From NCBI RefSeq assembly GCF_001039355.2, contig NW_019774458.1, positions 1-30,758 of the forward strand: a stretch of DNA of 30,758 nucleotides, read 5' to 3'. This document shows positions 1 through 10,374 of the stretch, in pieces. The notes beneath the pieces are model-generated. The model worked only from the letters and a program-made list of their open reading frames with translations. It had not been told where the DNA came from and did not search any database. Within the stretch, counting starts at the first letter, position 1. Each line of letters opens with the position of its first letter. The translations under genes were made by a program, and so were the position numbers. Source of the DNA: Lingula anatina. Taxonomy: Eukaryota > Brachiopoda > Lingulata > Lingulida > Lingulidae.

Positions 1-150
1 TCCCATGTTTAATCTAAAACTAAAAACGGTGCTACAAGGTTTTATTCTAATAGACAAAGACGAATATTCTTAATTAAATGTCTAGTGTAAAAGGTGTCAC
101 AAGCAACAACTCACTGCAAGGTGTATCCAGGACACATCTTAACAACTAAC

Positions 151-1384
151 CTGTGGTGGCACTGCCGGCAGAGGCAGTCTTCGGCGTGGACTTTTGAACG
201 TTTGACCAGGCCTGTACATCATCAGTCCTTGGCCAGCCATGCGAAACTCAACTCCGTTTAACACGGCACTTGTGCCTGACGTGACGAAATAGTCCCTTGC
301 TTGGGAATGTGGGAAAATACCTCCTGCTATCCAATTCATGTTGTGACCTGAAAAGGCAAGAATATAATTTAGATCGAAATCATAAGCGCCCTACAACGGT
401 CTTTGTACAGCTTAGGAGCAATAATTAAATAAATAAATAATTATAATAATAATAAACAGGACGTTCTATCCATTTTAGCCTCAATATAGAAAAACCTGTT
501 TTGTGTATCTGCTTTATCTACTATTAAGCTGCGTCTCCATTGAGCTACATGTCTGCTCCCTCCCCAGACCCAACCTGCAACCCAAAGCAACCATTATCTG
601 TCGCCCAGGGTTGGCATGAAAGCTCCTTCGAATTCTTTCCCTTTTCCTTCTCTCGTTTTTGACTAGGATAGCAATAAAAACGTATACCTGTATATACTTT
701 TTCTTACTTGACGTATGATATGGTCTTGTTCCAATTGCGCCCCATCTCGCCTGTTTTATTCCTGATCCTCCGTCCGTTCGTGTGCGTTCCGCTATGAACA
801 TCTGCTGGAGCTGAAGCTGACGCAGTAAGATATCTACTTTCTGCGTCAGTGTTTTCAGCTTCTCCTCACACACAGTTGGGGTGGTTACTGCCCTCTTCTC
901 TGCGAGAGCAAGACCGCCAAGGTTTACGACCAATAGAGCCAATAGCACCTCCTGCAAGGTAAACAATTATATATAGTCCCATTAAACAGAAACATGGTAT
1001 CTGCTTTGTATCTACTGATATCTTCTCCCTTGCTGAAATACTGTATACCCAATAGAAATAGGGCGAAATATGTTATTTTTTAACCTCATACTTCTAATAT
1101 CTAAATTTTCATTTCACTGATAACCAATGCTTTTTCAACATCATAACAAGAAAGATCTTTATTGGCACATATGCTCATTTTCAGGGAATTTTCTTTTGGT
1201 GGATAACGTTCAGCAGCCTGTTCATGAAACGATAGTACTTTAAACATTGTGCAATTTAAGTGCTTACGATATAATACAGACATTTATCAATTTAATGGTT
1301 ATATAAAATATGAATTTGAATTCGCTTTTTGGATCTATAAGCTATTAACATAAAACATCTGCCAAAGAACGAGAAACTTACCAT
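151..1384 (-). CDS. Copy A: secreted protein of unrecognised family, 5' part (exons 1-3 only)
   Basis: Partial gene. Coding exons on the minus strand are 1382-1384 (ATG only, followed directly by donor GTAAGT), 708-951 and 151-347; exons 4-12 would lie left of the window. Exon lengths (3, 244, 197 nt) and phases equal those of copies B and C. The visible 148 residues begin with a signal peptide, MEVLLALLVVNLGGLALA, then EKRAVTTPT, a charged heptad-like stretch (about residues 30-60), a Gly/Arg-rich linker and a conserved block containing RPGQTFKSP and RRLPLPAVPPQ. Exon 2 differs from copy C at about 8 of 81 residues and from copy B at about 10. No stop or frameshift is visible. I do not recognise the family. 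Secretion is inferred from the signal peptide alone. Introns align well with copy B, so A and B look like the more recent duplicates. Confidence 0.82.
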
Positions 1385-1620
1385 CTTTGGGTGCGGCACC
1401 CACTAAGCAGCCGTCTGATTTTATCGTAGCGACTTTTATCTCCGGTGTGACACCGTCTGCCTGCCGTAAACATATATAATCATGCGGAAAGGAGTTGAAA
1501 ACGGCGAACCGTGGGCGGTTTTAATCTGAGCATCATGCTTTGTGAGCATCAACACGTGCAAGGGACAGATAACGGTTATTTAGAAGAACGTCACAATTTG
1601 GAGACAGCCTAATGTTGTTG
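1385..1620 (-). promoter_or_regulatory. Proximal promoter of copy A
   Basis: Upstream of the ATG-only exon, this block aligns with the region upstream of copy B over roughly 200 bp. It contains a core (1491-1540) read on the minus strand as GATTAAAACCGCCC then CGTTTTCAACTCC, shared with B and C. A TATA-like ATTATATATG lies at 1471-1480, about 90 nt before the ATG, leaving room for a 5' UTR of about 60 nt. Promoter activity is inferred from position and conservation. Confidence 0.55.
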
Positions 1621-2617
1621 TAATTGTTCATACTAGGCGGTCTACGCTAGGAGGTATTTAGTTTCTCGGCGCTTTAGTATCAAAGTAATAGCTGGGTGTC
1701 GTTATTGCCTTTGCTTTATAACCGTAGGAAGATATTTCCAATGTTTCATGCCAATACGTTCTTTACAAAAGTGGCCAACTGGGAATTTATATTAAACTGA
1801 AGTAACCAAATTTTTGGTCTAAATATTTAGACTTATTTCCGAGTTAAAGTTTTTTCCGGAACCGGTGTAACGTAAACAGAGAGTCCCCCTTAACAAAGTT
1901 TCCACTTCCCATTTACTTGTGCTGGTGAGCCTCGCCCTAGATTTTGACCCACTTAGGTCAAACTAACCCCAACTATTATAAATTTATGGAGGGCAGACTT
2001 TCTGTTACACGGACCCTCAGTTGCGTTACACCGGCCCAATAATAATATTAATAATAAAGGTTTGTTAAACCATTGTGATAATACACATAAAACGAAAATT
2101 GTGTTACCGACTTACAAAATGAAGTAATATGAAATAAGACTGACTTTTAATAAGTCATCAATTAAAATACTATATTTTACTGTTAAAAAGAGATGTGGCA
2201 GTTGGATAAAAGCTTTTTTATAAAGTTTTGTTTCCTTGAAAACTACATTACACTGTATTTGCAGTCAATTTGCAGGGCAAATCGTGTCGTTCATTATCTT
2301 TTCGGTTTTCGGGGCCTAATAATAAACAGTGCAGCTTAGATTCTGGAATAATGAAATTGAAACAGAAATCCACCAAAATGCGCCATCAGAGGATCAGACT
2401 TTGTGAAGACCTTTAACTTACAAACCCATGTTTTTACAATGTATAACGCGCTATTGACCGATTCTCCTTAATTTTTCAAAATACACGTCATCCTTCGTTT
2501 AAAAAAAGAAAATCAATGTATGACTTCTTGCAGTAAGTTTTATTCACATCCTTAAATATTGCGCAATTACATTGCATGGTATTGATACTGATTGTGTACA
2601 ATCTTGTTGATTCAGAT
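1621..2617. other. Intergenic DNA between copies B and A
   Basis: Holds the 3' flank of copy B and the distal upstream of copy A. About 2365-2405 (minus sense GATCCTCTGATGGCGCATTTT) matches 17888-17925 downstream of copy C, so the duplicated unit extends at least 250 bp past the stop. No gene seen. Confidence 0.6.
2539..2544 (-). terminator. Polyadenylation signal of copy B
   Basis: AATAAA on the minus strand, about 75 nt past the stop of copy B. Copy C has the same signal at the same distance. Confidence 0.55.
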
Positions 2618-3403
2618 TTAAATCTGAGAGGGTTCAACCATCATATTCGCATGTGTTTTCCTTCTCAGAACGAGGTCAGCCAGAGCCTCGGATTCCTTCC
2701 ATGCAGTGCTGCCCTCTCCATGGATTGGGAAGATAGGATAGGTTTGCCGAAGAGCGCCTACCCCGGGAATGTTTGGGATTATCATTTTAATCCCGCCTCT
2801 ACTCACGCTGCGGATAACTCCCTTTGGATCGAGGACGCCCTTCGGTTTTGCATCGCCGTACTGAATGCCATGCGATAAAGATGTATAATAGGAGATGTCA
2901 AATTTTATCATTTAAACAACAGGGGTGGCGAGTGACTATCACTTGCTCACCTTTCAAAAGAAGCTAAATACATAGACAAATTCACTCGTCATAAAATGCA
3001 GACAGTTTACAAAACAAAAAATCGCCGATAAGATGAAATGTCAGGTGTCAAAAGCTATTAATTTTCGTGTCAATATTTTGAACAAGTATCGCACCTACCA
3101 GTAATGTTTTACAAGAAACATTCCATTAAAAATGTGACAGATAGCTCAATCTACTTGAATTACAACTGAAAAGTAATTTGTAATATTCTATTTTGCAATT
3201 TACTGGGCTTAATAATATGTGCAATGTAGCCACTAGCAAAATACTACAAGACAACAAAAATATTCCAAGTTTACCTTAGGATTTCCGAAAAATTCACCAG
3301 GCGTGCTGAAGTAAAAGTATTCGCTGATCCCATTGTAGGCAGTGGAGTTTGTAAACCCGCCTGTTCGCCCATTTGCGTATACTGTCCTATCATTGTATCC
3401 TGG

Positions 3404-3484
<81 letters not shown>

Positions 3485-5540
3485 GGAGAGAGCAACCTTT
3501 AAACTGTACCATAGTATTTTGATTTTTTCACCCATCACTAAAAATTATATGATAATTTTTATTAAGATCATTAAAAAAACTTTACTGTTACGTATATGGA
3601 CATAAAATTGGCTAATGTAAGACATGTGGGACATTTACAACATTTGCACCTACTATTCATGTGTATGGTCAGTCCATATGGATTCCAATTAGCCAGTGGG
3701 TTAAGGTAGGTCACGAAGAGCGGAATGGCGTACGACCAGCGCTGCTCATAACTTTTACATACCTTTTTCCCTCCAACAAAGTTGCAATCTTCAACCTTCA
3801 TCCCTGCTACCTATACAACGAGTTTAGGTATAGGTATGTCATTGTTATCACCGTAAAATGGGGATTAGAAGACGATATTCCTTACAATACCAAATCCAGC
3901 TTTGTTGCTGTGGCTTTTGTGATGTGAAATGTGTCTCTTAGAAACGTCAGTAAGTCATGTTACATATGTCTATATTAACACATTTGAGACACCATTGCAA
4001 AATGTTAATCTTAATTCACTAATTTGCAATTATAAACAATAAAGGAATGGAAAACTAAACCAAATGCTGTCCCCGAATGACTTTCTCGGCGCATTGAACT
4101 CTCATTATTGTCATGTAAAAAACAACACAGAATTTCCACCAGAGTCCGGTCCCATATCGCATGTGATTGGAAACGTAGTCTGCCATGTCTGTTCAGGGAT
4201 GGTTTTGGGAGACCTCGTGACCCCTCTTGTAGGCCTCGTGACCCCTCAACGGGACCAATCTATCTCTCTGCAGTAAACCACTTAGTCCACAAAGGAAAAT
4301 ACGTTTTAAATGAACATGCAATTTAATTTTCGCGAGTGTTAAATACTGGGAGTGTTATACACTTCAGGTGTCCTAAAGTAATTGCTCTGGGGTCCGTTAA
4401 CTTTAATTCCTTCCCAATGTGCCATGATCTGAACATTTAGACTGTAACTTTTCTCCTGTCATTATGGTGAGTTAACCAGCCAATAGAAGCCGTCAAATTG
4501 ACGCCTGCTCACTTGAGAGCTTGACCGTTACTGTCATTGGAAAGCTTGGGGAGCGAATGGATACAGCTCAGAAGTGAAGCCAGTCCCGTCAAAAAGGCCA
4601 AGGTAAAAGAGACCTTCCTATTGGTAACAAGGTATAAACTTGCTTTTTTTACTCGGAATTTTTTTATCAAAATTTTAAACAGGATCGAATTACACTCGCG
4701 AGACACCTTATAGACCAAATCCTTCATGTTGAAGTCTACCACACGACAACAGTGACAATTAAAAGGTTCTGTTGCTTGAAGAAGTCTGTGAGAAAAGAAT
4801 TCATATCACGTGTCCAGTATGTGATTTAACTTCCCTTCCTCATGTTTGAGATATATATATTCAATCTTATGTGTCCCTGAGGTCCCTAATTATTTGTCAC
4901 CTGATCGAAACACTGATGGTAGCTACTGGTTCCTCAACAATATTGATTTCCATATGCAACATTCTTTCCTATACATCAATTATACCCCCACCCCAAAAAA
5001 TATTATAAAATAACGTTGAAACCATAACACCCTACCGACGGCTGTGATGTTTGTGCCATGAAAACCGTGTTGTCAGAGAATCCTCTGTGGCGAGCTTTTA
5101 GACTTCCGGTTCCGGTCTGTGAAACCTTCGACCATCTGTGGTAAAAAGCGGTGTTCAGCTAAATGAATAGATTGGGAAAATATTCATTAAAAGTCATCAG
5201 CAATCATTTCTAAAGTGTCATTTCATTTAAATGCTCAGCTTTTTATCATAAATGAACATGCTAGCAGTGATAAAAGCATAAAAATCCAAAGACATTTAGT
5301 TGCAGATTCATTGTTAAATTAAAAGCCACAACAAAGTTGCAATATAAAGTTGCGATATTTAATTTCAAGTTTTGACTATGATGTTTTCTTCGTTCTTAAA
5401 TTACCTTTGCTGCCTTGTTGTCGATGGCGGTAAATGGGTGTGTGGGTTTGGAGAACGAGTCGTCATACAACTTTCCATCGTAGTTATTTGGACCTGGTGA
5501 AAAGAAGTCAAGTTAACTTAGCAAAATGAATGCGTGAGCC

Positions 5541-5596
<56 letters not shown>

Positions 5597-8500
5597 TATA
5601 ACATACAAAAACAAGGGGTTAAAAAGCCGGTATCCATCTCATGGTCTATACCGCTAGGAATGAAGTTCGCTTGTTCCTTTCAACATTTTGAGGGCATCTT
5701 GTTATTATGGTACGCAACCTACCCGGGACCTGAGACATCAGCTGATCGAGGAATTCATAATCGGAGTCAGCGAACTCTGAATTTTCTTTCCACGGACGAT
5801 TCAATGGATTGAGTTGGAAACTGTAAAATCAAGACAAAGTATAAAAACATTATTCCAATGTTAAATGTGCAAAAAAAGTATTCTTTGCCAATAGCGCCTC
5901 TCTCTCTCTCTCTCTCTCTCTCTAGACGATATGCAATTTAAGGCAAATTGGAAACAAGCCTGTCGATAATCAATAGTTTCTTTGACTATGACTATGACTG
6001 CGATATACCTACTACTACGTTATGTAGGAATAATTTGTAACGTACATTACTTCAAACTGACATTTCTTTACCGTTTATCCATTTATCATTACCTTTTAAA
6101 TTAAGGCTTAGCACTAAATTCAAAACAATGTCTAAATATATCGCAAATGAACGTCTAACTCTCCAAAGTCATATGCACTGACATACTTGGCGAACATTTG
6201 TCGTGAGAGGTGTTCCAGAGTCCATTTCCTTGCGGTCCGCATACTCAAGTCATCAGCAACGCGGAAGGTGCTGGTGGGGATGTCTTGATTCACGGGGTGA
6301 CACAAAACACTGTAGTCCCACGTGGCAAACACGGGTTTACCGTTCTCAAAGTCGACGATAGAGGTCGGCTTGAACGCATGTCTGTAAGATTATAAAATGT
6401 ACATGTATATCAAGTCCTGGGTTTGTGTGTGTAAAGCACTTATAAAAAACATTTGAATGACATTTGAATGACAGTTGCTTTTAAATTACCCCAACTGGTA
6501 TCTTTAACAAATACCACCTACGGTTTTCGTGTCCATTGGGTACTCTGCGGAACGCTTTGTCCTATTGATAAATTATCTGAAAACGGGATGGGAATGGGAG
6601 AAGGGTTCACCATGACTCCTCCGAAACTAACGTGGTTCATGGACATTTGTCGTTGAATAAATTTACAACCTAATAGGTCAAATGATTTAATTCATGTTGA
6701 ACCTTAATGCAAATGGATTGAATAGACACTCCTGTTGTAAAGGAAAACACGTCTTATGATTTATTTCTGTTTACTAGCTTTAATTTTCGTTCAACAACAT
6801 CGCAACAATCTACATGATTTAACAATATTTCACAAAGTAAAACAAACCTATAGATCAGACACCACACAGGATTTCAAACATGTACTTGAATATATTTAAG
6901 TGCAATAGTATAGATTAATTCAAAATACACTGGAAAATTTCAACAGAATTTCTGTAAAATTAATGCTAGTTACCTCTCCAGTGGAATGGCCCCGCTGTAG
7001 GCCTGGTACCGCGCCCGTTCCTCGTTGGATAAAAAGGACCTATAAAAAAGTATAATATGTTTATCAAACACAAAACAACAAAAGATTGGAGTAACACCAA
7101 TAAATTGGTTAGGATGGAACTTAAACAAATAAAATGCGAAATATGATTTCTTTACATAAGTTTTAAAAATTGATTTTAACTTTTTAAAAATGGAATGAAC
7201 TTTGTGGGTATACCTGCAATTTAAATTCAACTTCTGCACGGCTCTCTAAAGGTTGAATTTGCATATTAAGTAAGAACATATTTCAGATTAAAGTCGCTAA
7301 CCACGATCAAACAACTCTCACATTAATATAAAGCATGACAACTTGATAGATAATACATTGAAAAAATATTTCTTAGGAGCATAGTAGTTAGATTGTAAAG
7401 TTCGAATTAATTGAATTAATTGCAATTGACCGTTCTTGTCGTTGCTGTGGCCATTTAATAGGTGGGCAAAATCTGCTCACTGTGTAAAAGGCAGTTTGTC
7501 GTCCCCTTGACTTTTCAGCCATTTGCCTTCAAGGTAACAAAGAACAGGTTTGAAGTACTTCCTGTAATCTCGCACCTGGTAGTTCTGGTCCCTCCAAGCT
7601 TTGAACCATTCTTTCATCTCGGCGACCTGTTCTGGCACAGTCTTTTTGGCTAAGACCTGCATATGTATAGTTAAGACATGACAGGTGTCTGTGAAACGAT
7701 CATGCGACCCAAGCACGCTGGACTGCTACAAGTATTTAGCACTATTTGATTAAACTAAATTTACCTAATAATTGTTTCAAATATAATTAAGATGATTGTA
7801 TGCCAACCCCAGTAGTTACGCTACAACTGTGTAAGTGCTTAATAGATGACGGAATAATGGGCATCAAAATGACAGATTGCATTATTTCTTAAACCCGTAA
7901 GATAAAAAATGACGAAGATGTCCCACGTTAGATGTAAAACTAAAACTGGTGTCATGAGGTTTCATTATAATAGTATAAATGAAGAAGAATAGTCTTCACA
8001 ATATATCAAAAATAAAAGGTGTCACAAGCTACAACTCCCGGTCGGGTGTATCCTGGTCACATCTAAAGCCCCTTTACACTGGACGGCGTCCTTTTTGCGT
8101 CCTTTTCGCGGCCATGAAACTGGCATCGCTGTGGTCGTAGCACAAGGTACATCGCTTTGATTGCAGAATGGATGCTTAATGATCGGCCAGTTGCGGCACG
8201 TTAAGTATTTTCTTAATCTCAAACTGGGTTGAAATGTGGGGCGTAAAAAGGTCGCCGTTCAGGCGGCTTTAACAACTAACCTGTGGAGGCACTGCCGGCA
8301 GAGGCAGTCTTCGGCGTGGACTTTTGAACGTTTGACCAGGCCTGTACATCATTAGTCCTTGGGCAGCCATGCGAAACTCAACTCCGTTTATCACTGCACT
8401 TGTGCCTGACGTGGCGAAATAGTCCCTTGCTTGGGTATGTGGGTAAATACCTCCTGCTACCCAACTCATGCTGTGACCTGAAAGAGGCAAGAAAATTATG

Positions 8501-9699
8501 TAGATCGAAATCATAATAAGCCCCCTACAACGCCTTTGTGCAGGTGCAACAAATATGTAAACAATAATAATACAAATAAGCAGGACTTTCTATCCTTTTT
8601 AGCCTCGATATAAAAAATCCTGTTTTTGAGTTAATGCTTTTTCGTGCCACCCTTCTTCTTCTGCGACTAAAATTACTCTTTGAGAGATTTTTGTTGGGCT
8701 ACGATGAAGCTGCGCGTCCACTAAACTTTATGTCTGCCCCCCCCCCCTGCCCCCACCTGCAACTCATAGCAATTATCATCTCCATTGTGGCCCAAGGATT
8801 GCCACGAAAGATCCTTCTTTCCCTTTTGCCTGTCTCCTTTGTGACTAGGAGAGAATAAAATGTACCTGTATACCAGTATATGCTAATCCTTACTTGACGC
8901 ATGGTATGGCCTTGTTCCGATATTGCTCCATCTCGCCTGTTTTAAACCTGATCCTCCGTCCGAACGTGTGCGTTCCTCTATGAACATCTGCTGGAGCTGA
9001 AGCTGACGCAGTAAGATATCTACTTTCTGTGTCAGTGTTTTCAGCTTCTCCTCACACACGGTTGGGGTGGTAACTGCCCTCTTCTCTGCGAGAGCGAAGC
9101 CGTTGAGGCACACGACCAATAGAGCCAACAGCACCTTCTGAAATTGGTTAAAAACTTTTGTTTATGATATCTTAGTGCCGTTTAACAGAGACATTTTAAA
9201 TCTGTTTTGTGCAAAATATATTGCTCACCGTATATAATACTGTTTGCATTGCCGAAAAAAAATGTCTATGAATAATCATTGGACATATAACACCACATGA
9301 AGCATCCTTATTTTATGAAATAATAACATATGAAACGTTGTTCAATTTATAGAATTATGGTGCACAATAAACCGATTTTCATTTAAAATCAATAAAATTA
9401 CAGTTTTGAGCGCGCTGTTTTAAGTATCAGTTTTTGCAAAAGTAAAACATATGTCGTCGTCGTCGTCAGGTATCGTGCGCCTTTATGTCTGAAGGCACCA
9501 CGATCCATCGCCAATTCACCTAGCTCCCTCGTCCGCATCCCCATCCAGCTCTGGATGTTGGAGAACTATTGCCCGCCACGCGCTCTGCTGCCTTCCATCC
9601 TGCCTTCCATGATGGTTTTCTCTAGCCCGGTGCTTCTCCTAATATGTCCGTAATATGTCAGCTTATACCTCTTATGTCAGATAACGAAAAACCTACCAT
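2618..9699 (-). CDS. Copy B: complete 12-exon gene for a 571-aa secreted protein of unrecognised family
   Basis: Minus-strand coding exons: 9697-9699 (ATG only), 8894-9137, 8281-8477, 7481-7656, 6974-7039, 6187-6381, 5723-5820, 5405-5493, 5036-5158, 3654-3810, 3275-3399, 2618-2860 (stop TAA at 2618-2620). All junctions are GT-AG and phases join in frame over 1716 nt. The product has a signal peptide (MKVLLALLVVCLNGFALA), a short heptad-like segment (about 30-60), the RPGQTFKSP/RRLPLPAVPPQ block (about 130-148), a charged segment with EWFKAWRDQ (exon 4), FATWDYSVLCHP (exon 6), NYDGKLYDDSF (exon 8), a stretch with LNPLANWNPYGL (exon 10), one N-S-T sequon (exon 11), and a C-terminal domain with GVLDPKGVIRSV and LRQTYPIFPIHGEG (exon 12). 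The mature chain has only five cysteines and no later membrane segment. An AATAAA lies 75 nt past the stop. Function unknown; I found no catalytic signature. Confidence 0.88.
3409..3491. repeat. Compound (AT)n(AG)n microsatellite, intron 10 of copy B
   Basis: About 30 nt of AT repeats run directly into about 36 nt of AG repeats, then a degenerate GAGC stretch. It lies about 10 nt upstream (in transcription sense) of the acceptor of exon 11. The corresponding intron of copy C has no such tract. Confidence 0.9.
5543..5593. repeat. (AT)n microsatellite, intron 7 of copy B
   Basis: About 50 nt of uninterrupted AT dinucleotides, absent from intron 7 of copy C. Confidence 0.9.
5897..5923. repeat. 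(CT)n microsatellite, intron 6 of copy B
   Basis: CT repeats on the plus strand, GA in the gene's sense, 77 nt before the exon 7 acceptor. Copy C has a GA tract at the equivalent place. Confidence 0.9.
8067..8270. mobile_element. MITE-like insertion in intron 3 of copy B
   Basis: Introns 3 of A and B align on both sides of this segment (A joins CACATCT directly to TAACAACTAAC), but B carries about 0.2 kb extra. The ends are inverted: the left starts AAAGCCCC and contains ACGGCGTCCTTTTT; the right, reverse-complemented, starts AAAGCCGCC and contains ACGGCGACCTTTTT. Together they form an imperfect repeat of about 38 bp. TAA/TTAA flanks fit a target duplication of the PIF/Harbinger or TTAA type. 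No coding capacity. Confidence 0.65.
9451..9660. repeat. (GTC)n tract and adjoining possible dispersed repeat, intron 1 of copy B
   Basis: A short GTC repeat (9453-9467) is followed by about 190 bp of higher-GC sequence unlike the surrounding intron and absent from intron 1 of copy A. No ORF and no clear termini. It may be a fragment of a transposable element. Confidence 0.3.
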
Positions 9700-10374
9700 C
9701 TTAGGATACGGCAACCACCAGAGTAACAGTTCGAGGTATTAACCAGTTTTATCTTTCCGATGTGGCACCGAAGTCTGTCAACGGCATTATCATGTGGTTA
9801 GAGGTTGAAAACGGTGTGCCTGGGGGCGGTCTTAATCTCAACATCATGCATGCGAGGACCAACATATGCTTGGGACAGATAACAGTGTACTCAAAGAGAG
9901 TCTTCTTAGGGAGACAGCCTAATGATACATTGTTTCTCAGTGTTTATGTTCTCTAAAATGCTACACATCAAAACTACTAGAAATCGACGGCAGGTAAAAC
10001 CATTGCTGAGAAACATGTCCAACTGAAACGTGATTTACTGTGAATTTCACTCGTGATGCTATAAATGAAAAATTTTTAACAAAAACGAGTTTATAGATTG
10101 TAATTCTCCAAACACAATAAATACACAAATAAATACAACTGCTCAAAATATGTCAAATATATACAGGGTCAGTGAGACATTCCTGGAACACTGGATGGAA
10201 GGAATACGAGGCTCTCGCTGACCTGGTAAACCCTCTCCCTTGCACGACCCTCGTAAAACATGATGTTGAGATTAAATTCGTCCAGGGGTTCACGGTTTTC
10301 AACCCCTAACCCCGATATAGTGAGAACGACAGAGTCGGAGTGTCACTGAGTGGGTGCCGTAGGTCTTTCCAAAG
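9700..10374. promoter_or_regulatory. Divergent promoter region shared by copies B and C
   Basis: These 675 bp separate the start codons of B (minus) and C (plus). Each side has its own version of the conserved core: 9801-9848 for B (minus) and 10259-10306 for C (plus, GATGTTGAGATTAAA then GGTTTTCAACCCC). At the position of copy A's TATA box, C reads GATATAG and B only GATAATG, so the TATA box looks degraded in B. The centre, about 9957-10180, is A/T-rich and unconserved. Confidence 0.5.
10187..10225 (+). pseudogene. Stranded fragment of the family's exon 12
   Basis: About 38 bp match 17570-17608 inside the last exon of copy C (GGAAGGAATACGAGGCTCT and GCTGACCT shared) with about three mismatches. 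There is no ORF and the copy's other exons are absent. It sits just upstream of the conserved promoter core of copy C and is probably left over from an earlier duplication or rearrangement. Confidence 0.6.

Noticed and set aside
2576-2878. Open frame on the strand opposite exon 12 of copy B (likewise 17355-17778 opposite exon 12 of copy C)
   Set aside because: Antisense shadow; the opposite strand has conserved splice sites and protein similarity to the other copies.
3233-3538. Frame with alternating Ser-Leu and Tyr-Ile repeats
   Set aside because: Exon 11 of copy B read on into the AT/AG microsatellite of the adjoining intron.
4064-4326. Two overlapping open frames, with a small repeat (CCTCGTGACCCCTC twice)
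   Set aside because: Inside intron 9 of copy B, absent from copy C, with no codon bias or splice context.
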